Shown here: positions 1-11,999 of the stretch, piece by piece
How positions within the stretch are numbered: the stretch's first letter is position 1
How the letters are laid out: every line of letters starts with the position of its first letter
Assembly (NCBI GenBank): GCA_009760855.2
Contig: WPIO01000092.1
Location: 451,001-515,000 of the forward strand
Source of the DNA: Cristatella mucedo
Taxonomy: Eukaryota; Bryozoa; Phylactolaemata; Cristatellidae
Length of the DNA: 64,000 nucleotides
Direction: 5' to 3'
Made by a program: the position numbers and the translations under genes
Notes under the pieces: model-generated
What the model saw: only the letters and a program-made list of their open reading frames with translations
The model's database searches: none
Told to the model about the DNA's origin: nothing

Positions 1-870
1 GCTGAGAAAGGCAAGATTTTGTGGAACTATGGCCATTTTCTATACAATTAAAGCATGGGCCATTGGAAAATAGCAAAATACTCCTCAGAAGCAAAGAAAC
101 CGAAATGCAATTGCGCTACGTTTATTTTTAGCAGCTTTGTTATGTATGCCTTCCCTTGAGGAAGAGGACATAACTCGCTCGACTTTGTAGACAGATTCAC
201 GACGACGAAAACATTATGGCTTCAGTTTCCGCCAACTCGTCATGTCCGACTGTCTTTTGTTTTGAAATTGGACAGCAATTCAGACGTTTGGCTCAGCAAA
301 CATAGGCATTCTGCAGATTAATAGATAAGCGCTGACGTCGCTGCCATGCTTTGCTAACTAGAACCACACTCGCAGCCTCGTATCATCATATCGTAGACGC
401 ACACGCGGAGCGGCTATTCACTACCCCCTCTCACCTACCCAGGATGCTCTCTGGCAGCTTAGAGGTCTTCTTCTGTCACGTTTTGGTCTCTCCCCTGCCG
501 CTCTAAGCCTGCGAAAGCTTGCTCGTCGACTCGGTATAACCAGCGTCGATCAGCAGCCGACCTGACCCCTGGTGGTCAACAATTGTCACCCCGCGATGGA
601 GATCCACAGACGCACTGTCGGTCTCTCGGGAAGATTCCCGCGTCCCAGTCGTCCCACTGGCGACATCTCTTTTGCCTGCTCTCGCCGACTCAACTATGTA
701 TGACAACGGGGCTACGGGGCTGAAAAACCCGCGCTGCTGCGGGGATTTACTGTTTACGTTTCTTGGCCCGGCAGAATTCTTTAGCAGCTCTTCTGGTTTT
801 TTTTCAGTTCTGTGAAATTTTGCTTTATTCTTCTCTTAAATATTGCATTCTCTGCGTGCAGCCTCGAGCT
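1..870. other. No recognisable feature
   Basis: I see no gene, repeat family or conserved motif here. The short open frames lack splice context and known domains. Confidence 0.4.
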
Positions 871-874
871 CGAT

Positions 875-922
875 GAGTTGTCCTGGTTACGAGTTGTCCT
901 GGTTACGAGTTGTCCTGGTTAC
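875..922. repeat. 16-bp tandem repeat, three copies
   Basis: The unit GAGTTGTCCTGGTTAC occurs three times head to tail with no mismatch. Confidence 0.9.
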
Positions 923-970
923 CGAAGTCACCGAAAGGAGCTAGAAACCTTCTTGCAGCAGAAGTTATAT

Positions 971-1130
971 ATAATTCGCTTGTATCTCGCTCTAAGAGAA
1001 CTGAATCTCAATCCAGGCGCTTCGCATATGCCACGGGGCTCGAGTCCACGACCTCCGTGGCGAAAAGTAATCCCATTGGCCTCGGTCTTCAAAGGCGAGC
1101 GCCGTAAGCCCTGGGCTAAACTAGGTCCTA
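971..1130 (-). mobile_element. tRNA-derived SINE, family 2
   Basis: Read on the minus strand, this has a tRNA-like head (GCCCAGGGCTTAC as A-box region, a GGACTCGAGCCCC B-box region) followed by a tail that folds as an AAGCGCC...GGCGC type hairpin. The same layout recurs near 46.2, 48.9, 56.4, 58.5 and 63.5 kb, so it is an interspersed family and not a tRNA gene. This copy is diverged. Confidence 0.65.
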
Positions 1131-1595
1131 AATGTAAGACCCATAAGCAGTTGGCTGGGAGAAAAAACCCCATTTCCAAGAAGATTTCCGAGCATAGTTC
1201 AAAATGACAAGGTCTGGTTCCTAACTCCTCAAACTCGTAATTAGTCCAACTGCCTCCTCTGCCTCACCGTAAGTCTTCGGATACTCGGGAGATCTATTCG
1301 TGCATGTGTACATAAACTAATACCGCTTTGCTTTTCGAGGTTTGAAATTCTGCTCACGGAAACTGTGGACAGCTGTCAGTTAGCAGTCCAACAAGGATGC
1401 TATTCGTAGAAAATGTTCGCAAGTTCCACTATCGTTTTCAAGATCCGTTATCCAATTTACGAATCTTGATTTATCTGAGTTTAAAAACTCTTGAATCCAA
1501 GCCTGCTAATGTGGCCTCTTGACATGTATGGCCTTGTTGATCGTGATATCGCGTGCTGACATGTATTGCCTTGCTGATCGGGAGGTGGCCGGTGT

Positions 1596-2416
1596 ATAAT
1601 AATAATAATAATAATAATGCACTTGATAAAGCGCCCCCAGAGAACTCAATCTCTTCCTAGGCGCTTTACATTTGCTGCAAATGGAACGCGATTGAATCGT
1701 GAGTAATATAATGCTTGATCAACAACATGAACAATGTGGTTAGGGGTGACATGCACAGGGCCAGCATGCAAATGTGGTTAGTAGCAGCATGCACAGCGTC
1801 AGCACCCACAAGTACACGAATCACAGGGACCCACTAAATGCTGTCCTAAATAGATGTGTTTTTATGTTCTTTTTAAATGTGGTCAAGTCGGGGGATCTTC
1901 TGACGCAAGTCGGGAAGGAGTTCCAGGCTTTGGGAGCATACGAACTAAATGCACGGTCTCCAAGGATTTGAGGTTTGTACGAGGTAGTGGTAAACTGTTG
2001 GATTCCGAAAAGCAGGCGGTACGATGCTTGGCTAACTGGGGGAGTAGATCTGAGAGATTGGCTGAAGCGAAAGAATGAAGTGACCTAAAAGTGAGCGACA
2101 AAACCTTGAAGTCGATCCGTTGTTTGACTGGTAGCCAGTGCAGGTCGGCGAGAAGTCGTGTGATGTGGCAACTGCGACGTTCATGGCAGACAAACCTAGC
2201 TGCAGAGTTTTGCACAAGCTGTAATCGCCTGATTGCACATGCCGGTAGGCCAGTAAGCAGCGAGTTACAGAAATGAAGTCGGGATGTCACGAATGCATGG
2301 ACCAATTTAGACGTGGTATCCTTATCTAAACAAGCCCGAATTTTAGCAATGTTATTTTGCTGAAAGTAGGCAGATTTGACTGTGGAGCCGATGTGGTCGT
2401 CTAGCTCCACAGTCAA
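1596..2416 (-). mobile_element. L2-like LINE, 5'-truncated 3' end
   Basis: An open frame from 2416 to 1883 encodes the C-terminal end of an L2/CR1-type reverse transcriptase. Landmarks are KIRACLDKD, LVHAFVTSRL, LQLVQNSAARFV, DLHWLPVKQRIDFK and LSDLLPQLAKHR. It is followed by a 3' UTR with the hairpin AAGCGCC...GGCGCTT and an (ATT)n tail at about 1600-1617. The catalytic part of the enzyme is missing, so this is a dead-on-arrival copy. Confidence 0.85.
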
Positions 2417-2423
2417 ATCTGCC
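2369..2423. repeat. Perfect 20-bp hairpin at the broken 5' end of the L2 copy
   Basis: The arm at 2369-2388 is the exact reverse complement of 2404-2423, with a 15-base loop. It marks where the LINE copy stops, so it probably arose by fold-back during truncated insertion. Confidence 0.9.
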
Positions 2424-2429
2424 TCTGGC

Positions 2430-3750
2430 CGGCTGATGAGCCTTTATTGCAAGAGTTTGAGGTAGATGTGCTGGGGAAAGTGAGAACCCGGTGAGTGGAG
2501 TGCAATCTTGCTCGTTCTGGCTAATGGCGCTGTAGGGAGAAATAATCGTTGCGGTGTCGTCGTGTTAAAGCATTCATCTTGTCAGCGAACTGTCGCTGAA
2601 GGTCGTGCCACTGTTTATAAATTGAAGGCAAGCGCATCAAGTTCTGTTACTACATCTCTACCGGCAGAGGTTTCTCCATACCAGACAACGTTTCTGGTGG
2701 CTTCGTCATCGATAACTGCGAGTCGCGACTCGGTGTCAGACAGTAATCTCATAGGTGCAGCATGCCGATCTGTGGGTCCAGTCGATTCTAGTTGATTGTA
2801 CGGCAAGGAAAGAGAATTTGTATCCGAGACTACAGGGATAGGCTATTTTCCGCTCGACCTCTCCACCCCCATTTAGGCCGGATCCTAGTCGCGTGGGCTC
2901 TCGCAGCAGCTAGCGTCGGAAAGGCGATAACCCGTTTATACAACAGTTTATGGTGCTGCAGAGGCACATGCTACACATAGTCGGAGACGCTACACAATAC
3001 TACAGGGAGGAGCCTAGGTGCAGCAAAGCTACAGTGAATGCGGATTGATGGACGAAAGCTTTCACAAACGTGTGCGTATAGGCAAATCACCTTCAGCAGT
3101 CTACGACACCTGCTGTCTACGTCCCAAGAGTATCAGCGTAATAAATAATCACAAGAATGTCGAAGCTCGCATTAGTCGACATACCTGGTAAGCTTTAGTC
3201 CACATTTCCCTAGGCGCCGAAGAATTTGTCCTAGTGTGGATTCGGGTGTGGCATCATCGCAACCTTCTTAGCGAAGAATCAAATGTTATCCGGATGTCAA
3301 ATCACATCCTCTATCTACTCCGACATGGTCGACATGGCCCGCTGAAAAATCTCGGGCGCCAACGACATTTCAAGTGGCAAGCGATTAAAGCAGTTTCGGC
3401 CAAACGATGTCACAAACGTCTACCAACAGCCTGCAGCTTAATTTGCCAGGATGTGCTGTTTTTATCTTCGGGAAAGTTCTGATCCCAACACGTTAAACCT
3501 ATTCTGGGCCGTCTCATTTTAGTGCGTGATTTTCATTCTCCCGCAGTGATTGATTAAGAAATGTGTATAAGAAAATATGTGCATGCTAAAAGAACGTCAG
3601 GAAAACTAGTGATGTTTCGCGAACCAGACACATCGCAAGGACAGCATTTCTGAGTGCCACAAGTCAAGCGACAGCGTATGGTTGCCTCGAAGCTCTTAAA
3701 GTTGTTTTTGTTTTCAAGTATTTTAACGTACCATACAAGCAAAGGTGGAT
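2430..3750. other. No recognisable feature
   Basis: No domain, repeat family or splice-consistent frame was found here. Confidence 0.4.
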
Positions 3751-3752
3751 TG

Positions 3753-3922
3753 TAGCCGTGATGGCACACTGGGTAAGGTGGTTGCTTTTCACGACCTCGG
3801 TCCCGAGGTCGTCGATTCGAATCCTGCTGTGGGCGATTTGCTATCGCTGCTACAAGCGGTGGCGATAGCCGTAAAGGCTCTTCTGCCGCTACACAAAAGA
3901 GGCTGTTAAATCAGCTAGTATT
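3753..3922 (+). mobile_element. tRNA-derived SINE, family 1
   Basis: The tRNA-like head contains ACTGGGTAAGGTGGTTGC, a CGACCTCGGTCCCGAGGTCG stem and a GATTCGAATCC B box. It is followed by the family-specific tail AGCCGTAAAGGCTCTTCTGC and GGCTGTTAAATCAGCTAGTA. At least eight related copies lie in this window, which rules out a single tRNA gene. Confidence 0.85.
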
Positions 3923-4829
3923 TTATAGAGGAGAGCACATCACCTCATAGACAACCTGGTGACATCAAAGTGTCGATCGAGCCGAACCGGTATGCATCCA
4001 GAATGCGACGGTATCACATCGAAAATCTACTCGCCATAAGGTCAAAGGTCTAAGTAGTAGCTAATTGAGTTACTTGATGATGGCGCTTTCAAACGAACGA
4101 TCAGTCCCTTGCTATCGTCATTTGTGATCATCAGAAGCTCTTTAGGCGACGTTGAAATTTTTGTCAATGATCAAACTCAATGAGATCACATCGGAGATTG
4201 TTAACTATATCGAAATCCTACAGACACTGAGGATCTGCTTCATAAATGCAGTAGCGTTGACATAACACGATTACCACGAAAGGCAGGTCACTGAGACGGA
4301 CAGAAAAAAAACCTTTGCATCACCAGTGGATCTATACTAGTATGGCTTAATGGGCAGATTAATTCCGCCTGACATTTTTGCTCAATGATCAATGACCTCA
4401 TTCACATGTCTGACATAAAAGATGTCACAACATACCCGATGGCTTAGTTTGCGTAACTCCGGCCGACCATCTTCCCCACTTGGATAGCCAGATCAGATTT
4501 TCTGGCTTCAAACTGTCTCTAATGTAATCTTTTTTCTCGATATGAAGTAATTTTTCTGGGGCCCATGATATCTGTTCCGGCTATCCGATTGCTGCAGCAG
4601 AAAATGTCCCTCGTTCGAGAGTGGTGGATGTTCCAAGCTGCTGATGAACTTTGTGGTTACTGGAGCTCGGGGGGGGGGCCTCGATCTCAAATTGACCTTC
4701 TATTGTCCTAAACGATCAGGCGATTGCAGTTTCGGAAATGTGCTGCTACCTAAAGCAAGCTCAACGAGCTACTCGTCGACAGTGCTGCCGCCGATGCTGA
4801 TGCCACCGATCCATCGATCGGGCCTCCTT

Positions 4830-4915
4830 TGTGGCAAATATAAAGTGCCTAGAAAGAGACTCCGTCCTCTGAGAGTGCTATATCAAATAGGTTATTATTA
4901 TTATTATCATCATTA
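4830..4915 (+). mobile_element. L2-like LINE 3' tail fragment
   Basis: Only the terminal hairpin region (AAGTGCCTAGAAAGAGA...CTCTGAGAGTGCTATATC) and a (TTA)n tail remain. Confidence 0.7.
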
Positions 4916-4971
4916 TCATAAGAAGAGAGTAATTTCGTTAGGGTGTTATGCAAATGCATTATTATTTTTAG

Positions 4972-5130
4972 TGATCCCGACGGTAAGACGGTTGCTTTTC
5001 ACGACCTCGATCCCGATATCGTGGGTTCGAATCCCGCGATGGGCGATCATTTATTGCTACTGTAAGCAGTGGGGACAGCCGTAAAGGCTCTTTTGTCGCT
5101 ATGCAAAATAGACTGTTAAATCAGCTAGTG
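4972..5130 (+). mobile_element. tRNA-derived SINE, family 1
   Basis: This copy carries GGTTCGAATCCCGCGATGGG as B-box region and the tail AGCCGTAAAGGCTC...GACTGTTAAATCAGCTAGT. Its head is slightly shorter than in the copy at 3753. Confidence 0.85.
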
Positions 5131-6790
5131 TTTTTGTTTTGTTTTTTAAATAGTCAAAGCAGGTCTTCGCTGATTAGATTGCATCGCTCCACACCTCCGT
5201 TATTAGCTGGGTGGGTAATAATGGAGAACAGGTTCTCAGCATGTAAATGTCTGCATACCTTGTGCAGTAGTCTCGCTCAAACTCTTCTTCGCATTAGCTA
5301 CCTAGGCTGCATAGATAGTCGTATTATTTGTTGGTTGCGGATGCTTCACTAACCGCTTCTTTGAACTTTATTGAATGACAGCTACGAAAAGCGAACAGTT
5401 GGAAACGATTAGGGCAAGACGGAATTTGTCTGGAGCAAAGCCAAAATCTTCAAAAAAGCAAGGATACAATCTTGAGCTTGTCAACTCAAAATTGCCATTG
5501 AGATCGGTACTGTGAAGGTCAGTTAGCTATACAATCAAATTCAGGAGAAATCAGCAATCTCTAGTATCACGATCAGGGACAATTCTATTCGATGATAAAG
5601 TAAAATCAACCGGTAGGTCATAACAGAAGGGATACATTAAATGAAAGTCACATGCAACTAAAAATGAGAATTGTACCTGACAAGTTAATTATATTTTCTC
5701 ACCTCAGGCAGACTCTGTTGTCGGCCAAGAAGTCATTGCACATAAAAATCAGTCGCTCAACATTAAGACTGCCACAAGGCATAAGCACATATCTGAGAGT
5801 GGTGGAGAGAGGGATAGTCTATGCAGCTGTGAAATCGGTGCTCTTTACCAATCTTCTATTAAAATTCAATGAGAACGGCTGCCGTTTGATGACATGATGA
5901 CACACACTTTTAGCTGTTCGGCGCTTAGCACTGACCCAAGGTCTGATGTCGCTCGTAGTCTCCCTTTTCTTTTTTTCAGCGAAGAAAAGCTCTCTAAATT
6001 CAGTATGGAAAGCAGCTCTAAAAATCCCGGTTGCGCTTGAAGCTGTTGCCGCGAAAGCTCTTCCTTCGACTTTTCGCAAACATTTCGAAAAAAGATGGAC
6101 GCACGGGCACTCCACTCGAGATCATGTATATTCTGCAGCTGCTCTAATACCAATTGATCGCCCTCCTCCACCCCGCGCGATATCAGCGATAGCACCGAAA
6201 CGAACCGAAACCGAAACGAACAGCAAGTCATGCAGTAAGCTACAGTTTGGAGGAGCCAGAAGACTTGCTGATGACTCTATCTTCAACAAAGCATCAAAGC
6301 GCTCTTACATTTGATTAACTACAAAAAGAGCTCAAGCCTATAAGATCTTAGACCTGTCTCTCTATACAATCTCTTTCTGGGATGCAGCTTCACTCTCGCA
6401 TTAACTTCCACAAGAACATCTCAAAGTGCCCCGATAGTCCTCTGTTAGCCAAGTTTTCCACTGCCTGGACCCAAGACAACCAACGAAAAATCAGCACATC
6501 TATCAGCCGCTGATAGAACTCCAAACACACGCTGTTCTTTTGGCAAAGTTATGGACTAGTGGCGTTTCAGCTATGGCGCGATTTATATGAAGGCCACACT
6601 CTGCCACTTTGTATCTGGTAGCTACAGTCCGGAATGTTGCTTAAAAACGGTATGCTACTAATTGCAATGGGATGCTTATATGAAATTATGAAATTATGAA
6701 GTTATGAAATAATAATAACAGCAATAAGGCTTGTATAGCGCCCAATGAGTGCCAGATCCAGACGCTGTCCAACTCGTAGAAACGCAATAG
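5131..6790. other. No recognisable feature
   Basis: Two overlapping minus-strand frames of about 100-120 codons at 5819-6231 have mixed composition but no domain I recognise. Nothing else is evident. Confidence 0.35.
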
Positions 6791-6794
6791 CCAA

Positions 6795-6992
6795 TCCACT
6801 AACCACATTTGCATGCTGACCCAGTGCATGTAACCCCTAACTATGTTATTCATTTTGTTTGTTTTTCAAGCATGATTTTACTTACTATTCTATTGCGTAT
6901 CACTTTGCAGCAAATGTAAAGCGCCTAGAAAGAGATTAAGTTCTCTGAGGGCGCTTTATCAAGTGCAATATTATTATTATTATTATTATTAA
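6795..6992 (+). mobile_element. L2-like LINE 3' UTR fragment
   Basis: This is a 3' UTR (ACATTTGCATGCTGACCC, GTTATTCATTTTGTTTG), the hairpin AAAGCGCCTAGAAAGAGA...GGGCGCTTTATC, and a (TTA)n tail. It matches the plus-strand copies at 24.7 and 46.0 kb. Confidence 0.85.
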
Positions 6993-7135
6993 TAGGTAAT
7001 GGCAACGCATCATGTGTAGACACTCGTGCAAAAGCACACGAGAAGGCACTCAAGGCGTCTGGTTGGTAGGACCCCTGGGTATTAATTTACTTTGAAGCTT
7101 AATGGAGAACCTTCCCTTTTCAGTGCTGGATTAAA

Positions 7136-8500
7136 TAATAATAATAATAAATGCACTTGATAAAGCGCCCTCAGAGAACTCAATCTCTTTCTATGTGCTT
7201 TACATTTGCTGAAAAGGGAAATGCAATTGAATGGTGAGTAAGATCATGCTTGATAAACAACATAAATAACACGGTTAGGGGTGACATGCACAGGGTCAGC
7301 ATGCAAATGTGGTTAGTGGCAGCATGCACAGTGTTAGCACGCATAAGCACATCAAGGACGAATCACAGGGACCCACTGAATGCCGTCTTAAATAGGTGTG
7401 CTTTAAAGTTCTTTTTAAATGTGGTCAAGTCAGGAGATGTTCTGACGCAGGTCGGGAGGGAGTTCCAGGCTTTGGGAGCATACGAACTAAATGCACGGTC
7501 TCGAAAGGATTTGAGGTTTGTAAGAGGTATTTGTAGGCTGTTGGATTCCGAAAAGCGGGTGGTACGATGCTTAGCCTGGTCGGGGAGTAGATCTGAGAGA
7601 TAGGCTGTCGTCGTTGCCACGTATAATGTCATTATTAACACGGAGGAGAGCAGTTTCAGTGGAGTGCTGCCTCTTGAACCCTGATTGAAATGTTTCTGAC
7701 ATTTCATTCTTTTCAATATGTTCAACCAGCTGCTTAGCAACAATTTTTTCAAGAAAATTTGACAAGAAAGGAAGAAGAGAAATTGGGCAATAGTTTGCAA
7801 GGACCTCTGTATCTAATCCAGGCTTTTAAGTATGGGTCTAACGATTGCCGATTTGAAGGACTTGGGTACGACCCCTTTTCCCAAAGAAGCATTAAAAATC
7901 TCGTTTATGGCAGGGCTAAGTTGGTCTGCCAGCGAAGACCACAGAGACGATGGTATACGGTCTTCAGGAGACGAGGTATTTTTGCTAGACCTAATTAAGG
8001 TAGCCGCATCGCATGCAGAAACCTCGGAAAACCTTTTAAGGATGGTCACAGGTTGTGATTCAGCAATGGCTTTAGTCGGATGGGGCTTTATGGAGGCACG
8101 AACGTGCACAATTATTTCAGTAAAGAATGCTGAAAACTTTTCGGCTGAGCTCTTAATATCTGGGGAGTCAGGCCTCTCAGCATTGGCCAGTAAATTGTTT
8201 ACTGTCTTATAAATCTGTTTAGGGTCCGACTGGCAGCAATTCAGCTTTCGAGTGAAAAAAGAAGCCCTGGCTTTTTTAAGCTCCGGGTATGAACTCGAAG
8301 AAATTCTTTGAAATTGACTAGATCTGCATCAGACCCCGATTTCTTGAAACGACGTTCAAGCCTGCGCTTAACCCGGCGCACCTGTAGGAGTTTTTTGTAA
8401 ACTAAAAGGAATCTCCACGACGATTTAAACCAGATAGTGTGGTTTGTAAAGAAAACTTTTAACCTCACCCTAAACTTAGACGACACTGATTTGGACTTCG
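7136..8500 (-). mobile_element. L2-like LINE with internal deletion, degraded
   Basis: Read on the minus strand, the upstream part encodes the pre-RT and finger region (EDRIPSSLW, GVVPKSFKSAIVRPILKS, then TFQSGFKRQHSTETALLRV). At about 7610 it jumps directly to the C-terminal end (AYLSDLLPDQAKHRTTRFSE) and the normal 3' UTR with an (ATT)n tail near 7136. The palm domain with its catalytic box is deleted, and the frame is broken in several places. The upstream part differs enough from the copy at 44 kb that it may come from a sister subfamily. Confidence 0.75.
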
Positions 8501-8649
8501 CGAAAGGTACGCCTTCCTAGAAACTACCTGTCGTCGCTGTTCTAGATTACTTGATTCGGGGAGTTGTTTTCGCTGCCCAAAGAAAAGGATGACTACGAAT
8601 GATATTGAACCTTGGGTCAAAGTGCAAAGTGCCGAATGATGATAATTAT

Positions 8650-10190
8650 AATAATACACTTGATAAAGCACCTTCAGAGAACTCAATATCTTTCTAGGCG
8701 CTTTACATTTGCTGCAAATGGAACGCGATCGAATGGTGAGTGGTATCATGCCTAATCAACAACATCAATAAAATGTTAGGTGCGACATGCACAGGGTCAG
8801 CATGCAACAGTGTCAGCACGCATAAGCACATAAGGAACGAATCACAGGGACGCACTAAATGCTGACGTAAGTAGATGCGTTTTTAATTTCTTTGTAAATG
8901 TGGTCAAGTCAGGGGATGTCGTGATGCAAGTCGGGCGTGAGTACCGGGCCTTGTAACCATACGAACTAAATGCACTGTCTTTAAAGGATTTGTGGTTTGT
9001 ACGAGGTTTAGGTAAACAGCTAGTTTCCGAAAAGCTGGTGGTACGATGCTTGGCCTGGTCGGGGAGTAGATCTGATAGGTAGGCTGGAGCCAAAGAATGA
9101 AGGGACTTAAAAGTGAGCGACAAAACCTTGAAGTCGATCAGTTGCTAGACCGGTAGCCAGTGCAGGTCGGCGAGAAGTGGTGTGATGCGGCAACTGCGAC
9201 GCTCACGGCGGACAAGCCTAGCTGCAGACTTTTGCACCAGCTACTTTTGCACCAGCTCATGATTGCACGTGCCGGTAGGCCAGCAAGCAGTGAGCTGCAG
9301 AAGTCAAGACGGGTTGTCACAAATGCATGGACCAACTTAGATGTTGCATCCCTGTCTAAACAAGCCCGAATTTTAGCAATGCTATGTGTCTGAAAGTAGG
9401 CAGACTTATTTGGGAAGCTGGTGTGGTCGTCTAACGATAGGTCACTTTGGAACATGACACCTAGATTTCGAGCTGATTCAACAGGAGATATGGTGGCAGA
9501 GCCAACATTGACCGTTAGCCTTTCCAATTTCTGAATCACACTGCGTTTGCCCCATAACTAATAAGTTAGTTCTTTATCATCTTTTAGTTTAAGAAAATGT
9601 GCTGCCATCCATGTGCGGATGTCATCAATGCATGCAGCAAGTGAGTTGAGAGAATTCGAGGTGCTCGAAGGCTGGGAGGGATCAAAGCAAAGGTACAACT
9701 GAGTGTCATCCGCATAGAAGTGAAAGCCTATACTGTGCTTGGCAATCGCATAGGCAAGAGGCAGAGTATAAACCGTGAAAAGGATAGGACTAAGCACAGA
9801 GCCCTGATGTACCCCATATTTCAGAGGTACCTCTGATGACCTTTGTTCATTCACGTCAATAATCTGGATTCACGCAGTGGACCTGAACCACTGCAGAGCA
9901 GTGCCAGTGATGCCCAGGCGAGATGAGAGGCGCTCAAGAAGGCCTTGGTGATCGATAGTATCAAAAGCTGCCGAAAGATCGAGCAAAACAAGCAGAGATA
10001 CTCTACCCATGTCTGCATTCCTAAGTAGGTCGTTGTACACCCGAAGCAATGCTGACTCTGTGGAGTGATTATCTCTTAAGCCAGACTGGAACTTACTAGC
10101 AAGGTTAGAAGTTTCAATATATGAGTTCAGCTGATCTGCCACGACTCGTTCCAGTGTCTTTGATAGGAATGGTAGAAAGGAGAAATGTCA
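8650..10190 (-). mobile_element. L2-like LINE with most of the RT domain
   Basis: On the minus strand this copy carries, in order: FQSGLRDNHSTESALLRVYN, LLVLLDLSAAFDTIDH (catalytic box A), GVHQGSVLSPILFTVY (box B), FHFYADDTQLYL (box C, catalytic YADD), the connection region (ESARNLGVMFQSDLSLDDH), a C-terminal fragment, and the 3' UTR with an (ATT)n-like tail near 8650. Frameshifts separate these parts, so it is inactive. The endonuclease region is absent. Confidence 0.85.
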
Positions 10191-10196
10191 GCCATT

Positions 10197-10325
10197 CCCA
10201 TTGGATTTCTATATTGGATTTATATTTCTATATTGGATATATATATATATATATTTATATTTCTATATTGGATATATATATATATTTATATTTCTATATT
10301 GGATATATATATATATATATTTAGC
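10197..10325. repeat. AT-rich minisatellite
   Basis: About three irregular copies of a unit built on TATATTTCTATATTGGATA and (TA)n. It separates two minus-strand L2 copies. Confidence 0.8.
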
Positions 10326-11080
10326 TGGAGAGCTAGAGAGCGGAGGGACTTAAAAGTGAGTGACTGAACCTTGAAGTCGATATATTGCTTGATTGGAAGC
10401 CAGTACACGTCGGAAATAAGTGGTGTAATGTGGCAACTGCAACGCTCTCGACAGACAAGCCTAGCTGTAGCGCTTTGCACCAGCTGTAAGCACCTGATTG
10501 CACACGCCAGCCGATCAGCAAGCAGTCAGTTACAGAAGTCGAGACCGGATGTCAAAAATGCATGGACAAATTAAGATGTAGTATCTCAGTCTAGGCACGC
10601 CAGAATTTTACAAGGTCATATAGCAGAAAGTAGGCTGACTTGACTGGGGAGCAGATGCTGTCGTCTTGCGAAAGGTCACTTTGGAAAAGGACATACAGAT
10701 TTCGAGCAGATGCTACAGGAGATATGCTGGCAGAGCCGATTTGGATAGATTATTTTTCTGAATCACGCTTGGTTTGCCCATAACCAGTAAGTTGGTTTCA
10801 TCATCATTCAGTTTGAGAAAGTGTGCTGCCATTCATGTTCGGATGACAGCCAAGTACATTCAGCCAAGGGAATTGAGAGAATTTGATGTGCTGGAGGGCT
10901 GGAAGGGATCCAAGCAAAGGTACAACTGAGTGTAATCTGCATAGAAGTTAGAGGCTAGATTGTGCTTGGCAATCACATCGGTAACAGGAAAGTATAAATT
11001 GTGAAAAGTAGTGGACCAAGCATAGACTCTTAAGGTACCCCATACTTCAGAGGTTCCTTTGATGACCTTTGTTCATTAAT
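10326..11080 (-). mobile_element. L2-like LINE, degraded, both ends missing
   Basis: Nucleotide similarity to the 9.1-9.85 kb segment is clear over the reverse transcriptase C-terminal half (for example DVYWLPIKQYIDFKVQSLTF on the minus strand). The frame is broken. The usual 3' UTR is replaced by the minisatellite at 10197-10325. Confidence 0.75.
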
Positions 11081-11089
11081 AACAATAAT

Positions 11090-11275
11090 AATAATAAGAC
11101 ACTTGATAATGCTCCATCAGAGAACTCGATCTCTCTCTAGGCGCTTTACATTTGCTGCAAAGGAGACACGATCGAATGGTTAGTGGTAGCATGCTCAATA
11201 AACAACAAGAGTAACATGGTTAGGATTACATGCACAGGGTCAGCATGCAAGTACGGTTAGTGGTAGCATGCACAT
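11090..11275 (-). mobile_element. L2-like LINE 3' end
   Basis: An (AAT)n tail, the conserved hairpin (CACTTGATAATGCTCC...GGCGCTTTACATTTGC) and the GCATGCACAGGGTCAGCATGC-like 3' UTR are present on the minus strand. Confidence 0.8.
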
Positions 11276-11456
11276 CCTTTATCTCAGATTTCTCTGACCT
11301 CATTTTCATTCTAGTGCAAAAAATTAATCTCTCATTGTTATGGGTTATTTTAATGCTCATATTGACAACTTAATTGGTGCCTTAAGTGCCGAATTTCGTG
11401 CGCTGATAGACTCTACTAGGTCATGTGTATGACCCTACTCAGAACAAAGGTCACAT

Positions 11457-11490
<34 letters not shown>

Positions 11491-11830
11491 GCGCGCGCAC
11501 ACACACACACACACGATCAAATATTCTCCCACAAATATATGATAACATCTCATATTAACTGCTCCCAGGTTAGCTCCTTACCTAGAGATTTTCGTAATGA
11601 TCTAGCTAATTACTTCCCTTGCTTCTTTGCCAGCAAGATAGACTAGATCAGAGAGTCCATCCCTAAGGTTGCAGCATCCATTCTGGACTCCAGTCCCTCA
11701 AAACAACCTTGCGTGACACCTCTCTCTCTCTCAATTCCGTGTACAAACCTCAACGTCTGCATTCAAGGAGGCATTCAAGGATTGAGTCCTCTGAGGGCGC
11801 TTTATCAAGTGTATTATCATTATTATTATT
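11276..11830 (+). mobile_element. L2-like LINE, plus strand, internally deleted
   Basis: It matches the endonuclease-region segment at 43.5-43.7 kb (CTCAGATTTCTCTGA...) and then the 44.2 kb segment (TCCCAGGTTAGCTCCTTACC). It ends with the hairpin and (ATT)n tail near 11780-11830. A (CA)n tract interrupts it, and most of the RT domain is missing. It abuts the minus-strand tail at 11275 head to head. Confidence 0.7.
11456..11515. repeat. (CA)n/(CG)n microsatellite
   Basis: Alternating CA with a short internal CGCGCGCG block. Confidence 0.95.
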
Positions 11831-11999
11831 GTTATGACTTGTTACCTGGGGTCGATGGATTGCTGCCACCAATTGGCAGCTTGCTGTCGGAGGGACTCAA
11901 AACAAAGAGATTCGAAAGACTGCATCGAGGAGAACTGCAAACGGTTTGAAATTGAGGGAGGAAAGTGCGACAATGGCGACTCTACCTGTTTTGATCAAT

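Noticed and set aside
3753..3840. Possible tRNA gene
   Set aside because: A and B boxes are present, but the cloverleaf is not intact, and the same unit with the same tail recurs many times; it is a SINE.
5819..6231. Two overlapping minus-strand frames with mixed composition
   Set aside because: They read the same DNA in different frames, neither has a recognisable motif, and no flanking exons were found.
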